Positions 8,178 through 19,389 of a stretch of DNA of 64,000 nt are shown piece by piece. The DNA comes from Streptomyces sp. DvalAA-43 (GTDB taxonomy: Bacteria; Actinomycetota; Actinomycetes; Streptomycetales; Streptomycetaceae). The translations under genes and the position numbers were made by a program. The first letter of the stretch is position 1; the number at the start of each line of letters is the position of its first letter. The notes beneath the pieces are model-generated. The model was given only the letters and a program-made list of their open reading frames with translations, was not told where the DNA came from and searched no databases. Where the stretch lies: positions 124,001 through 188,000 of the forward strand of contig NZ_FMBW01000044.1 in the NCBI RefSeq assembly GCF_900091725.1, in the 5' to 3' direction.

Positions 8178-8795
8178 ATGGGAGAGCAGGAAGTGCCTAC
8201 CGGCAGCGGAAAGCGCCGACTCGGCGTGATGGGCGGGACGTTTGACCCGATTCATCATGGACACCTGGTGGCGGCCAGCGAAGTGGCCGCCCAGTTCCAC
8301 CTCGACGAGGTGATCTTCGTACCGACCGGGCAGCCGTGGCAGAAGAGCCACAAGCATGTCTCCCCGGCCGAGGACCGTTATCTGATGACGGTCATCGCGA
8401 CGGCGTCCAACCCCCAGTTCTCGGTCAGCCGGAGCGACATCGACCGCAACGGACCCACGTACACCATCGATACGCTGCGGGACCTGCGCGCGATCCACGG
8501 CGACGCGGACCTCTTCTTCATCACCGGTGCCGACGCGCTCTCCCAGATCCTCACCTGGCGGGACGCCGACGAACTGTTCTCGCTCTCCCACTTCATCGGT
8601 GTGACACGGCCGGGGCATGTCCTCACGGACGCCGGGCTGCCGGAAGGCGGGGTCTCCCTCGTGGAGGTACCCGCGCTCGCGATCTCGTCGACGGACTGCC
8701 GTGAGAGGGTCGCGCAGGGGGACCCGGTCTGGTACTTGGTGCCGGACGGTGTGGTCCGCTACATCGACAAACGCCAGCTGTACCGCGGCGAATGA
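8178..8795 (+). CDS. nadD: Nicotinate-nucleotide adenylyltransferase
   Basis: Transfers AMP from ATP to nicotinate mononucleotide to make deamido-NAD in cytoplasmic NAD synthesis. The 205-residue protein has the nucleotidyltransferase signature GGTFDPIHHGH (19-29), the substrate loop with TDAGLPEGG downstream, and the C-terminal ISSTDCRERV motif that contacts ATP. ATG 8178 is chosen; GTG 8157 would add seven residues. It heads the conserved actinobacterial run nadD-LCP-rsfS-phosphatase, all in one direction with short gaps. Confidence 0.95.
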   Translation: MGEQEVPTGSGKRRLGVMGGTFDPIHHGHLVAASEVAAQFHLDEVIFVPTGQPWQKSHKHVSPAEDRYLMTVIATASNPQFSVSRSDIDRNGPTYTIDTLRDLRAIHGDADLFFITGADALSQILTWRDADELFSLSHFIGVTRPGHVLTDAGLPEGGVSLVEVPALAISSTDCRERVAQGDPVWYLVPDGVVRYIDKRQLYRGE

Positions 8796-8814
8796 GCGAC
8801 GCAGAGGGGCACCG

Positions 8815-10572
8815 GTGAACGACCGACAGAACCCGTACGATCCGTACTACCAGCAGCCGCAGATCATCGGCTACGACGAGTACGGGCAGCCGGTGTACCA
8901 GCAGCCGCAGCACGCACAGCCGCAGGCCTACGACCCGTACGCGCCTCAGCAGCCGCAGCAGGCCCAGCAGACTCACCAGCAGCCGCAGCAGGCCGATCAG
9001 GGGTACGGCTACGACCCGTACGCCCAACCCCAGCAGCCTCAGCCGCAGGCGTACGACCCGTACGCGCCGCAGCAACCGCCCCAGCAGTCCCCGCAGCAGG
9101 CGTACGGCGGCTATGAGGGCTATGGCTACGACACCGGCCGGCAGCCCGCCGCGGTCGACACCACCCAGCAGTGGAACATCCCGCAGCAGGCGGCCGCGCA
9201 GCCGTCCCCGCCCGCACCCGCTCCGGCCCCGCCGGAACCCGAGCCGGCACCCGCGCCCGAGCCCGGCTCCGGCGCGGAGCCGGACGCGGCCGTCCCCGGG
9301 CAGCGCCGCTCCGACCGCGACTACCGCACCGAGCAGTTCTCCTTCATCGAGGAGCCCGACGAGGACTCCGAAGACGTCATCGACTGGCTGAAGTTCACCG
9401 AGAGCCGCAGCGAGCGGCGCGAGGAGGCACGGCGTCGCGGGCGCAACCGCATGGTCGCGCTCATAGTCGTGGTGGCCCTGGTCGTGGTCGGCGGCGTCGG
9501 CTACCTCTGGTCCGCCGGAAAGATCCCGGGCCTGTCCGGATCGGACAAGGACAGCACGGCATCGACGGGCCCGCAGAAGCGGGACGTCATCGTGGTCCAC
9601 CTGCGTGACACCAAGAAGGGCGGCACCTCGACGGCGCTGCTCGTCGACAATGTGACGACCAAAAAGGGCACCACGATCCTGCTCCCCAACTCGCTCGCGG
9701 TCGCCGACGACGACGGCGTCACGACCACCCTCGGCAAGTCCGTCAAGGACGACGGCACCTCCGGCACCCGCGACTCCCTCAGCACCCTGCTCGGCACCGG
9801 CATCAGCGGCACATGGCGGCTCGACACCCCGTACCTGGAGACCCTGGTCGATCTGGTCGGCAACATCGAGGTCGACACCGACACCGATGTACCGGACACG
9901 AAGAAGGGCGCCTCCCCTCTGGTGAAGAAGGGCGAGGCGCAGACCCTGAGCGGTCGGATGGCCGTCGCGTACGCCACCTACCAGGGGCCGGGCGAGGCCG
10001 AGACGAAGCAGCTCACGCGGTTCGGGGAGGTCGTGCGGGGCGTTCTGCGGAAGATCTCGGACGACCCGAAGGCCGCCACGGTCACCGTGCAGACGCTGGC
10101 GCAGATCCTCGACCCCTCGCTCCCCGAGAAGGACCTGGGGGCCTCCCTGGCGAAGCTCGCCCAGCACGCCAAGGTCGGCGACTACAAGACGGCGCTGCTG
10201 CCGGTGCAGGCCGACGGATCGCTCACCGACGAGGCCACCGAGAGCGTCGTCAAGGACATCCTGGGCGGCACGGTCAAGGCTCCGGCCGCGGACGCGGCGG
10301 TACGGGTCGGCATCAAGAACGCCACCGGGAACCCGGACAGCACGCAGTCCGCACAGATCAAGCTGATCAACGGCGGCTACGACTTCGTCGGCGGTGCGAC
10401 GGCCGGGACCGCGTCACTGTCCGAGGTCCTCTACAAGACCGCGGCGGACAAGGAGAAGGCGACGCAGGTCGCCAAGACCCTGGGGCTGCCGACGGACGCG
10501 GTGAAGCAGGGCAAGCCCGCCGCGAACGTGGACGTGTCCGTCCTGCTCGGCCAGGACTACAAGATCAAATGA
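8815..10572 (+). CDS. Divergent LytR-CpsA-Psr (LCP) membrane protein
   Basis: LCP proteins attach undecaprenyl-linked glycopolymers to peptidoglycan outside the membrane. This 585-residue member has a Gln/Pro/Tyr-rich cytoplasmic N-terminus (about 1-165) with repeats such as QAYDPYAPQQP, a basic stretch, one transmembrane helix (213-235), an LCP-like domain (about 255-440) and a LytR_C domain (about 495-585). Residues usually strictly conserved look changed: RDVIVVHLRD and ILLPNS replace the normal Asp/Arg-bearing motifs. From memory, the S. coelicolor orthologue in this position has been linked to wall polydiglycosylphosphate and sporulation. GTG 8815 has GAGGGG upstream. Confidence 0.85.
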   Translation: MNDRQNPYDPYYQQPQIIGYDEYGQPVYQQPQHAQPQAYDPYAPQQPQQAQQTHQQPQQADQGYGYDPYAQPQQPQPQAYDPYAPQQPPQQSPQQAYGGYEGYGYDTGRQPAAVDTTQQWNIPQQAAAQPSPPAPAPAPPEPEPAPAPEPGSGAEPDAAVPGQRRSDRDYRTEQFSFIEEPDEDSEDVIDWLKFTESRSERREEARRRGRNRMVALIVVVALVVVGGVGYLWSAGKIPGLSGSDKDSTASTGPQKRDVIVVHLRDTKKGGTSTALLVDNVTTKKGTTILLPNSLAVADDDGVTTTLGKSVKDDGTSGTRDSLSTLLGTGISGTWRLDTPYLETLVDLVGNIEVDTDTDVPDTKKGASPLVKKGEAQTLSGRMAVAYATYQGPGEAETKQLTRFGEVVRGVLRKISDDPKAATVTVQTLAQILDPSLPEKDLGASLAKLAQHAKVGDYKTALLPVQADGSLTDEATESVVKDILGGTVKAPAADAAVRVGIKNATGNPDSTQSAQIKLINGGYDFVGGATAGTASLSEVLYKTAADKEKATQVAKTLGLPTDAVKQGKPAANVDVSVLLGQDYKIK

Positions 10573-10686
10573 CCCGCACCCGGCCGCCCGGATGATGTCG
10601 ATCCGGCCCGGGAACAATCGCTGCGTGGGCTGTCGGCGGTCCGTGAGACCCTAGAGGTCGATCTGACCGCCGACGAAAGCCTGCAT

Positions 10687-11118
10687 GTGACCGCCACGGA
10701 CCGCTCCATCGAGCTCATCAACGCCGCCGCCCAGGCGGCCGCCGACCGGCTCGCGCACGACATCATCGCGTACGACGTCAGCGACGTGCTGTCGATCACC
10801 GACGCCTTCCTGCTGGCCTCGGCCCCCAACGACCGCCAGGTCAAGTCGATCGTCGACGAGATCGAGGAGCGGCTCCAGAAGGAGCTCGGCGCCAAGCCGG
10901 TACGCCGCGAGGGCGACCGCGACGCCCGCTGGATCCTCCTCGACTACGTCGACATCGTCATCCACGTCCAGCACAGCGAGGAGCGTGTCTTCTACGCGCT
11001 GGAGCGCCTGTGGAAGGACTGCCCCGAGATCCCGCTTCCCGAGGACGCCGTCAAGACCCGGGGCAAGGCCGAGGAGCACGCCCGGCTGACCGGCAGCACG
11101 GAAGGTGAGCAGAGCTGA
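10687..11118 (+). CDS. rsfS: Ribosomal silencing factor
   Basis: Binds ribosomal protein uL14 and blocks subunit joining when nutrients are short. The 143-residue protein matches the Iojap/RsfS family: DVSDVLSITDAFLLASAPN, ARWILLDYVDIVIHVQ and a helix with ERVFYALERLW. The extra 30 residues at the end are charged and variable. GTG 10687 is the natural start. Its stop codon TGA (11116-11118) overlaps the CTG start proposed for the next gene, so the two are probably translationally coupled. Confidence 0.95.
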   Translation: MTATDRSIELINAAAQAAADRLAHDIIAYDVSDVLSITDAFLLASAPNDRQVKSIVDEIEERLQKELGAKPVRREGDRDARWILLDYVDIVIHVQHSEERVFYALERLWKDCPEIPLPEDAVKTRGKAEEHARLTGSTEGEQS

Positions 11119-11768
11119 ACGGCAGCGGAAGCGGCAGGGGCCGCAGGATCGTCCTCTGGCGCCACGGCCAGACGGCATGGAATCTGGAGCGCAGGTTCCA
11201 GGGTTCCACGGACATCGCGCTCACCGAGGCCGGAGTCGGACAGGCCCAGCGGTCCGCCCGGCTGCTTGCCTCGCTGAAGCCGGATGCGATCGTCGCCTCC
11301 GATCTCCAGCGGGCCGCGGCCACCGCCGCCGAGCTCGCCGCGATCACCGGCCTCGAAGTCGCGCACGACGCGGGACTGCGGGAGACGTACGCGGGTGCCT
11401 GGCAGGGCCTCACCCACGAGGAGATCCTCGGGCAGTACGGCGAGCAGTACGCCGCGTGGAAGCGGGGCGAGGCCGTGCGCCGCGGCGGCGGCGAGCTGGA
11501 GACCGAGGTGGCCGACCGGGCCGCCCCGGTCGTGCTCGGCCACGCCGACAAGCTGCCCGAGAACGGCACGCTCGTCGTGGTCAGCCACGGCGGCACCATC
11601 CGCACCACCATCGGCCGGCTGCTGGGCCTGGAGGCGCACCACTGGGAAGGGCTCGGCGGGCTCTCCAACTGCTGCTGGTCGGTGCTGGGCGAGGGTGCGC
11701 GGGGCTGGCGCCTGCTGGAGCACAACGCCGGCACGCTGCCCGAAGCGGTGCTCGGCGACGACACCTGA
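11115..11768 (+). CDS. Histidine phosphatase (phosphoglycerate mutase family), CTG start
   Basis: Cofactor-independent-type naming aside, this is a branch 1 histidine phosphatase acting on small phosphorylated substrates; the exact substrate is unknown. The 217-residue frame holds the catalytic WRHGQT (15-20), the second conserved region SDLQRAAATA, the acid region GLRETYAGAWQG, and the second catalytic histidine in VVSHGGTIR. The only start upstream of the RHG motif is CTG 11115: a stop lies at 11106, and the first ATG, GTG or TTG is GTG 11475, after the active site. An AAGGTGAG site lies five to six bases before CTG. Confidence 0.85.
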   Translation: MNGSGSGRGRRIVLWRHGQTAWNLERRFQGSTDIALTEAGVGQAQRSARLLASLKPDAIVASDLQRAAATAAELAAITGLEVAHDAGLRETYAGAWQGLTHEEILGQYGEQYAAWKRGEAVRRGGGELETEVADRAAPVVLGHADKLPENGTLVVVSHGGTIRTTIGRLLGLEAHHWEGLGGLSNCCWSVLGEGARGWRLLEHNAGTLPEAVLGDDT

Positions 11769-11896
11769 GGGCCGTCCCGGGGCTCCCGGTCGGACGGGGC
11801 CCAGGGCCCCTCGGCCGGATTTCGCTTTCTGGCAGGTCACAGGCTAAAGTTCTTCTTGTTCGCAGCGCGGAAACGCAGAGAAACACAGCGAACAGC

Positions 11897-11969
11897 GGGG
11901 CTATAGCTCAGTTGGTAGAGCGCCTGCATGGCATGCAGGAGGTCAGGAGTTCAATTCTCCTTAGCTCCA
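11897..11969 (+). tRNA. tRNA-Ala (GGC), copy 1
   Basis: A 73-base cloverleaf: acceptor GGGGCTA/TAGCTCC with one G-U pair, D stem GCTC/GAGC, anticodon stem CCTGC/GCAGG around loop ATGGCAT (anticodon GGC), T stem AGGAG/CTCCT with TTCAATT loop. No CCA is encoded. A TAAAGT -10-like hexamer (11845-11850) lies about 46 bases upstream. The same 73 bases recur at 14996. Confidence 0.97.
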
Positions 11970-11974
11970 CAGTC

Positions 11975-12006
11975 AAGATCCCGTCCCCGGCAGGGGGCGG
12001 GATCTT
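11975..12006. terminator. Hairpin between tRNA-Ala copy 1 and the XRE gene
   Basis: A 14-bp stem with one G-U pair, AAGATCCCGTCCCC (11975-11988) with GGGGGCGGGATCTT (11993-12006). It sits between convergent transcripts and can serve both the tRNA and the XRE regulator ending at 12012. Confidence 0.7.
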
Positions 12007-12011
12007 CGCGT

Positions 12012-12887
12012 TCATCCCTCCCGGCGCCGCCGCAACGCGGCGACCCGCTCCCCGCTCTTCCCGTCGGCCGGGGTGTACGCCACGATCCGGCACTCCGGCA
12101 GTCCGTTGACGGACAGCGACACCGAGGTCATCCGTATCTCCCCGGCCACCGCCCAGTGCCGGAAGGTCTTCACCCGAGGGCCGGGCGGGGCGACGTCCCC
12201 GCTGCGCCACAGCTCGGCGAAGTACGGGCTGGCGGTCGAGAGCTGTTCGACGAACGACTCCCAGGCCGGCTCGCCCGTATGGCGCCCGTACACGCCCCGC
12301 AGCGTCGCCACCATGATCGGCAGCTCCTGCGCCCGGTGGACGACGGGACAGGCCTCCTCGGACACGGTGAACAGCGTCCACAGCACATTGCGTATCCCCG
12401 TTCCCACCATGTCGGGGACGGCGAACAGATCGCGATAGGCGGGGTTGGTGGCCAGGATGTCGTATCTGGCGTTGTAGACCACGGCGGGGTGCGGATCGAG
12501 CGCGTCGATGATGCCCTGGATCTCCGGCCCCACCTCGATGGCGTCGGACTGTCTGCCGGGTGCGCAGGCCACCTCCGCCAGGTGGTAGAGGTGTTCGCGC
12601 TCCGACGCGTCCAGCCGGAGCGTGCGCGCCACGGCGTCCAGCACCTGTGGCGACGCGTTGATCGGACGGCCCTGCTCCAGCCAGGTGTACCAGGTGACGC
12701 CGACGCCGGAGAGCTGCGCGACCTCCTCGCGGCGCAGGCCCGGGGTGCGGCGGCGCAGCCCCGGTGCCATGCCCACGTCGGCGGGTGTCACCCGTGCCCG
12801 GCGATTGCGCAGAAAGGCCGCGAGCTCCGGACGCCGCCGGTGCCGGCCTGCCGCAGGTGCCGCCTGATGTGTCGTCACCGCTGTCAC
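12012..12887 (-). CDS. XRE-family regulator with MmyB-like ligand domain
   Basis: DNA-binding regulator of 291 residues. An N-terminal helix-turn-helix of the Cro/CI type spans about 25-95 (LRREEVAQLSGVGVTWYTWLEQGR), and the rest matches the PAS-like MmyB ligand-binding domain (for example ALDPHPAVVYNARYDILATNPAYRDLF) seen in many actinobacterial regulators, where it may bind a fatty-acid-like ligand. GTG 12887 is the start. It is divergent from a DHA2 exporter with 102 bases between, so it probably controls that exporter and itself. Confidence 0.9.
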   Translation of the reverse strand: MTAVTTHQAAPAAGRHRRRPELAAFLRNRRARVTPADVGMAPGLRRRTPGLRREEVAQLSGVGVTWYTWLEQGRPINASPQVLDAVARTLRLDASEREHLYHLAEVACAPGRQSDAIEVGPEIQGIIDALDPHPAVVYNARYDILATNPAYRDLFAVPDMVGTGIRNVLWTLFTVSEEACPVVHRAQELPIMVATLRGVYGRHTGEPAWESFVEQLSTASPYFAELWRSGDVAPPGPRVKTFRHWAVAGEIRMTSVSLSVNGLPECRIVAYTPADGKSGERVAALRRRREG

Positions 12888-12923
12888 ACCCCCATGCTCC
12901 GTGACCCGCCGGGGAGTTGCCAG

Positions 12924-12942
12924 GTGCTGTCGGTACCAGCAT
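12924..12942. promoter_or_regulatory. Dyad in the XRE/exporter intergenic region
   Basis: TGCTG (12925-12929) and CAGCA (12937-12941) around a seven-base centre give a short inverted repeat between the divergent regulator and exporter genes, a candidate operator for the regulator. Symmetry is short, so this is tentative. Confidence 0.35.
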
Positions 12943-12989
12943 CAGCGGGCTCTCGTTACCCGTATGCGGCCGGGGCCAGGCTCGATGTC

Positions 12990-14441
12990 ATGACGACGGC
13001 CTACGAAGCAACTCCTCGTTCCGCAACCAGTAAAGACTCCATCACTGACAACCGCCCCGGGCGCGTGCTCGCCCTGGTGCTGGCGGCTCAGTTCATGGCC
13101 CTGCTCGACATCTTCATCGTCAATGTCGCCGCCCCGACGATCCGGAGCGAACTCGGTGCCTCCGGAGCCGGGTTGCAGCTCGTCGTGGCCGGCTACACCA
13201 TCACGTACGCGGTGCTGCTCATCACCGGCGCGCGGCTCGGCGACCTGTTCGGACACGGCCGGGCCCACCTGGCCGGGCTCGGCGTCTTCACCGTCGCCTC
13301 GCTCGCCTGCGGACTCGCCGCGGGGACCGGGCAGTTGATCGCCTTCCGGCTGGTGCAGGGCGGTGCCGCGGCGGTGATGATCCCGCAGGTGCTCAGCCTC
13401 ATCCAGCGCCACTTCACCGGCGAGGCACGGGTCCGGGCGCTCGGCGCCTACAGCGCGGTGCTCGCCGTCGGGGCGGCGGCCGGGCAGGTGGTCGGCGGGG
13501 TGCTGGTCAGCGCCGATCTGTTCGGCGCGGGCTGGCGGCCGGTCTTCCTGGTGAACGTGCCGATCGGGCTCGTCCTGCTGGTGCTCGGCATCCGGGTCCT
13601 GCCGCGCGAGCCGCGTGACGCGCCCGGCAGGGTCCAGGCACGCGCCCGCGGGCTCGACCTGCCGGGAATGGCGCTGCTCGCCGCCGCCGTCACCCTGCTC
13701 GCCGTCCCCCTGGTGCTCGGGCAGGAGCTGGGCCGGCCGTTCTGGTCCCGGGTCTGTCCGGCCGTCTCCGCGGTGTTCTTCGCCGGTTTCGCCGGATACG
13801 AGTCACGGCTGGCCGCGCGCGGTGGTGCGCCCCTGATCGCGCCCCGGGTGCTGCGCGTTCCCGGCATCGCCCGAGCCGCGCTCCGCATTCTTCTGGTGAT
13901 GGCGATCAACGCGGGCTTCCTTTTCGCGATGACCTTGCACGTCCAGGGCGGCCTGGGCCACTCGCCGCTGCGCGCGGGGCTGATGTTCGCGCCGACCGCG
14001 CTGGTGTTCGGCGTGACCGGACTGACCTGGCGACGGTGGCCGACGGCTCTCCAAGGGGTCCTGGTGCCGGGCGGGTTCGTGCTCGTGGCGGCCGCCTCCC
14101 TGGCGGTCGGGCTGCTGTTGCGCGACGGCGGCGACGGCGGACCCGCGCTGTACGCCGCCTTCGTGGTGATGGGCGTCGGGTTGGCGCTGGGCTTCAGCCC
14201 CACCCTCACGAGGGCGCTGGCGGACGTACGTCCCAAGGACGCGGCCGACGCGAGCGGCGTACTGGTGACGGTCACCCAGCTCGGTCAGCTGACCGGGGTC
14301 GCCGCGTTCGGCACGCTCTACCTCAACCGCCTTGATGCGCAAGGGGCGCAGGGGTCGGGGCAGGCGTTGTGGGTGTGCGCCCTCGCGCTCTCCGTAGCCG
14401 CCGCGGCAGGGGTCGCGGCGGGTCTCGTACGGCGTCGGTGA
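12990..14441 (+). CDS. DHA2-family MFS drug exporter
   Basis: Proton-coupled multidrug efflux protein of the EmrB/QacA (DHA2) type in the cytoplasmic membrane, 483 residues with about 14 hydrophobic segments. Family marks are the first helix FMALLDIFIVNVAAPTI, the loop RLGDLFGHGRAHLAG, and helix 5 motif C (GAAAGQVVGGVL). ATG 12990 is chosen. The substrate is unknown. It lies divergent from an XRE regulator and between two identical tRNA genes, an arrangement typical of an accessory resistance pair rather than the core genome around it. Confidence 0.92.
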   Translation: MTTAYEATPRSATSKDSITDNRPGRVLALVLAAQFMALLDIFIVNVAAPTIRSELGASGAGLQLVVAGYTITYAVLLITGARLGDLFGHGRAHLAGLGVFTVASLACGLAAGTGQLIAFRLVQGGAAAVMIPQVLSLIQRHFTGEARVRALGAYSAVLAVGAAAGQVVGGVLVSADLFGAGWRPVFLVNVPIGLVLLVLGIRVLPREPRDAPGRVQARARGLDLPGMALLAAAVTLLAVPLVLGQELGRPFWSRVCPAVSAVFFAGFAGYESRLAARGGAPLIAPRVLRVPGIARAALRILLVMAINAGFLFAMTLHVQGGLGHSPLRAGLMFAPTALVFGVTGLTWRRWPTALQGVLVPGGFVLVAAASLAVGLLLRDGGDGGPALYAAFVVMGVGLALGFSPTLTRALADVRPKDAADASGVLVTVTQLGQLTGVAAFGTLYLNRLDAQGAQGSGQALWVCALALSVAAAAGVAAGLVRRR

Positions 14442-14616
14442 GCGGCCGGAACTCCGGCGGGCTTCCCCTCTTGCGGGGTCATGGCAGAATCGGAGCGCCG
14501 GAGGGGGCGACGGACCGAACGGGAGGAGCGCGATGCCTGCGAGCCGCCACGAGGTCGCGGACCTGCCCCTTGTTCCCGGATTCCCCGCAACTCACGGCCA
14601 AAGCCGGAGCTGACCC

Positions 14617-14850
14617 ATGGGTGCACACAGGCGGAAATGCGACTGGTGCGGCAGTGGCACGCCCATCGTCAGGGACATGGATCCGATCAATCCGGACTAC
14701 CAGTACTGGTGCGAGGAGTGCGCGCGGGCGCTGATCATAAAGGGCGACCCGATCGAGACGTACCGGGAGCTGGAGGGGGAGCCGATCTACGGCCGGCTGC
14801 TGGAGGAGCACTGCACACTCAAGCGCTTCTACTCCTTCGCCACGGCCTGA
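14617..14850 (+). CDS. Small protein with two Cys pairs
   Basis: A 77-residue protein with CDWC (8-11) and CEEC, spaced as in a zinc ribbon, followed by an acidic helical region (IETYRELEGEPIYGRLLEEHC). No family name is known to me. ATG 14617 is the only good start. It lies downstream of the exporter, same strand, 146 bases before the second tRNA-Ala. It may bind zinc and a partner protein or nucleic acid; that is inferred from the Cys pairs only. Confidence 0.8.
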   Translation: MGAHRRKCDWCGSGTPIVRDMDPINPDYQYWCEECARALIIKGDPIETYRELEGEPIYGRLLEEHCTLKRFYSFATA

Positions 14851-14927
14851 CCCCCTCCGGCGCCGGTGCGGTCGGTCACCGTCGCGATGCCGCAGAATCG
14901 GTCAAATCGGTACGGCCGGGAATCGAT

Positions 14928-14957
14928 TTGGTGGACCGGCGGGGTCACCGGTAATGT
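14928..14957 (+). promoter_or_regulatory. Promoter of tRNA-Ala copy 2
   Basis: TTGGTG (14928-14933) and TAATGT (14952-14957) with an 18-base spacer, 38 bases before the tRNA, a good housekeeping sigma-factor promoter. Confidence 0.5.
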
Positions 14958-14995
14958 TCTCGATGTCGCCAGGGAGACCGGGCGGAAAACAGCAC

Positions 14996-15068
14996 GGGGC
15001 TATAGCTCAGTTGGTAGAGCGCCTGCATGGCATGCAGGAGGTCAGGAGTTCAATTCTCCTTAGCTCCA
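14996..15068 (+). tRNA. tRNA-Ala (GGC), copy 2
   Basis: Identical over all 73 bases to the copy at 11897, with anticodon GGC, again without encoded CCA. It is followed at once by a strong terminator and, 200 bases on, by the leuS leader. The two copies are direct repeats 3.1 kb apart. Confidence 0.97.
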
Positions 15069-15075
15069 CAGTGAA

Positions 15076-15120
15076 GAACGGGAAGCGGGTCATCCACACA
15101 GGGTGACCCGCTTCCCGTTC
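15076..15120 (+). terminator. Terminator of tRNA-Ala copy 2
   Basis: A perfect 17-bp stem, GAACGGGAAGCGGGTCA (15076-15092) with TGACCCGCTTCCCGTTC (15104-15120) around an 11-base loop. Confidence 0.85.
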
Positions 15121-15262
15121 TGTGCGGGTACGCCGGTTCCCCTGGCCCGCCGCCGTCCCACCTGCGGAAAGGCCGGAAGGGCGCCGTACGGCCACTTCCG
15201 TGACCCTGTCGTGGTCCGGTCTCGCCCGGACCGGTTCCGGGCCCGTGCGGTACCCTGACGCC

Positions 15263-15301
15263 ATGCGTGCCGTACGCCTTCTGCTTAGCGAGCCGCGCTG
15301 A
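15263..15301 (+). CDS. leuS leader peptide
   Basis: A 12-codon frame, ATG 15263 to TGA 15301, encoding MRAVRLLLSEPR. Three consecutive leucine codons (CTT CTG CTT) sit just ahead of an attenuator, the layout of a leucine-sensing leader: stalling at Leu codons when charged tRNA-Leu is low would favour an antiterminated leuS transcript. CTT is rare in this genome type. Leader-peptide control of leuS in actinobacteria is established in outline; this peptide is read directly from the sequence. Confidence 0.8.
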   Translation: MRAVRLLLSEPR

Positions 15302-15370
15302 TCAGTCCCGACCGGTGAGAATGCCTGGTCGGAATCGGCGCGGCGTCCCCTCCTGTGCGAGGGGATTTTT
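15293..15370 (+). promoter_or_regulatory. leuS attenuator
   Basis: The intrinsic terminator is TCCCCTC (15346-15352) pairing with GAGGGGA (15359-15365), followed by TTTTT, an unusual U-run for such GC-rich DNA. Upstream alternatives are CCGACC with GGTCGG (about 15308-15332), and CCGCGC at the end of the leader peptide with GCGCGG just before the terminator. These can compete according to ribosome position. Confidence 0.75.
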
Positions 15371-15438
15371 CGTTTCCGTAGACGCGTGTCCGTAGACATG
15401 GGCGCCGGCAGATGACGATCGATGGAGCTTTGAGGATC

Positions 15439-18312
<2,874 letters not shown>

Positions 18313-18472
18313 TGGCACGGCGCCCCGTGTGAGGCGCCGACCGCGCCCGCGCGGTGGTGGGGGTGTTCCCCTACGGGCAGGTTGGGGGTTCCTGTGGAAC
18401 CCTCGGCCTGCCCTTTCCGTTTACGGTGGAGAGGTTGGGACCGGCAGCCGAAACGACATCCGAGGGGCGCTC

Positions 18473-19210
18473 ATGGAATCCGTGATCCTGATTCTGGGGT
18501 TGCTCTTCTTCGCGTTCGTGGCCCTGGGCGTGTACGTGGGCGTCAAGGCCATCGGCGCGGCGAAGCGCGGCGTGGACCGTACGATCGCCCAGGCGCGCCG
18601 TACCGTCGAGGAGACCACGCTGCGGGCGAAGAGCTACGGCCAGGTGGGCGTGGGTGGAGAGCTGGCGCAGTTGCGGCTGACCCTGCGCACCTCCATGCGG
18701 GCCACGCAGGAGGCGTTGCAGGTGGGAGTAGCCGAGGACGCCTCGCTCTCGGAGTCGCTGGGCCTCTTCGAGCGGCTGAGTGTGCACGGGTGGGAGCTGG
18801 ACGAAGAGCTGAAGAAGCTGGAGCGCGAGCCCGACCGGGCGACCGTCGCCTCGCTGCTGCCGAGCCTGAAGCAGCGTACGGAACGGATCACGCATTCCGC
18901 GGACTCGCTGCGGTGGGCGGCGCGTGACAGGGCACGGAAGTTCACCGACGACGGACTGGACGCGTTGAGCGCGCAGATCGACGTGGAGGCGGGGGCGCTT
19001 CGGCACTGGACGGTGGAGACGGACGAGCCGGTCCGGGGGGAGAGCCGGCCACAGGGCGATGCGGGTGGGCAGGTACAGGGGCAGGAGCGCGGGCGGGAGC
19101 CGGGGAGTGGGCCGGTCGACGGTGCGGCTCAGGCGATCACGGCTCCGGATCCGCGACTGCAGACCGGATACCCGTGGCAGAAGACGGCCCGGCCCGAAAC
19201 GACGAACTGA
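18473..19210 (+). CDS. Membrane-anchored coiled-coil protein, unknown function
   Basis: A 245-residue protein starting at ATG 18473. One N-terminal transmembrane helix (ILILGLLFFAFVALGVYVGV, about 5-25) is followed by a long charged, helical cytoplasmic part with heptad-like patterns (about 30-175, for example LFERLSVHGWELDEELKKLE) and a Gly/Gln/Pro-rich disordered tail. No catalytic motif is visible. Single-helix anchors with coiled coils often act as scaffolds, but no function can be assigned. It lies between leuS and the DegV gene, same strand. Confidence 0.8.
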   Translation: MESVILILGLLFFAFVALGVYVGVKAIGAAKRGVDRTIAQARRTVEETTLRAKSYGQVGVGGELAQLRLTLRTSMRATQEALQVGVAEDASLSESLGLFERLSVHGWELDEELKKLEREPDRATVASLLPSLKQRTERITHSADSLRWAARDRARKFTDDGLDALSAQIDVEAGALRHWTVETDEPVRGESRPQGDAGGQVQGQERGREPGSGPVDGAAQAITAPDPRLQTGYPWQKTARPETTN

Positions 19211-19389
19211 GGCCTTTCGGGGACAGGCGGTGGCGGGTCGTGACAGGTAGCGACCGACGGTGATCGGTGACGATCTAGTACGACTGGTGGCGACCGGTGA
19301 TGGCAGGATGCGGTCCGAAGAGATCAGGAGAGATCATTCGGCCGGGGTCGGACTGCCGAGACATGGACTCGCCAGGTAACCTCCCGCTC

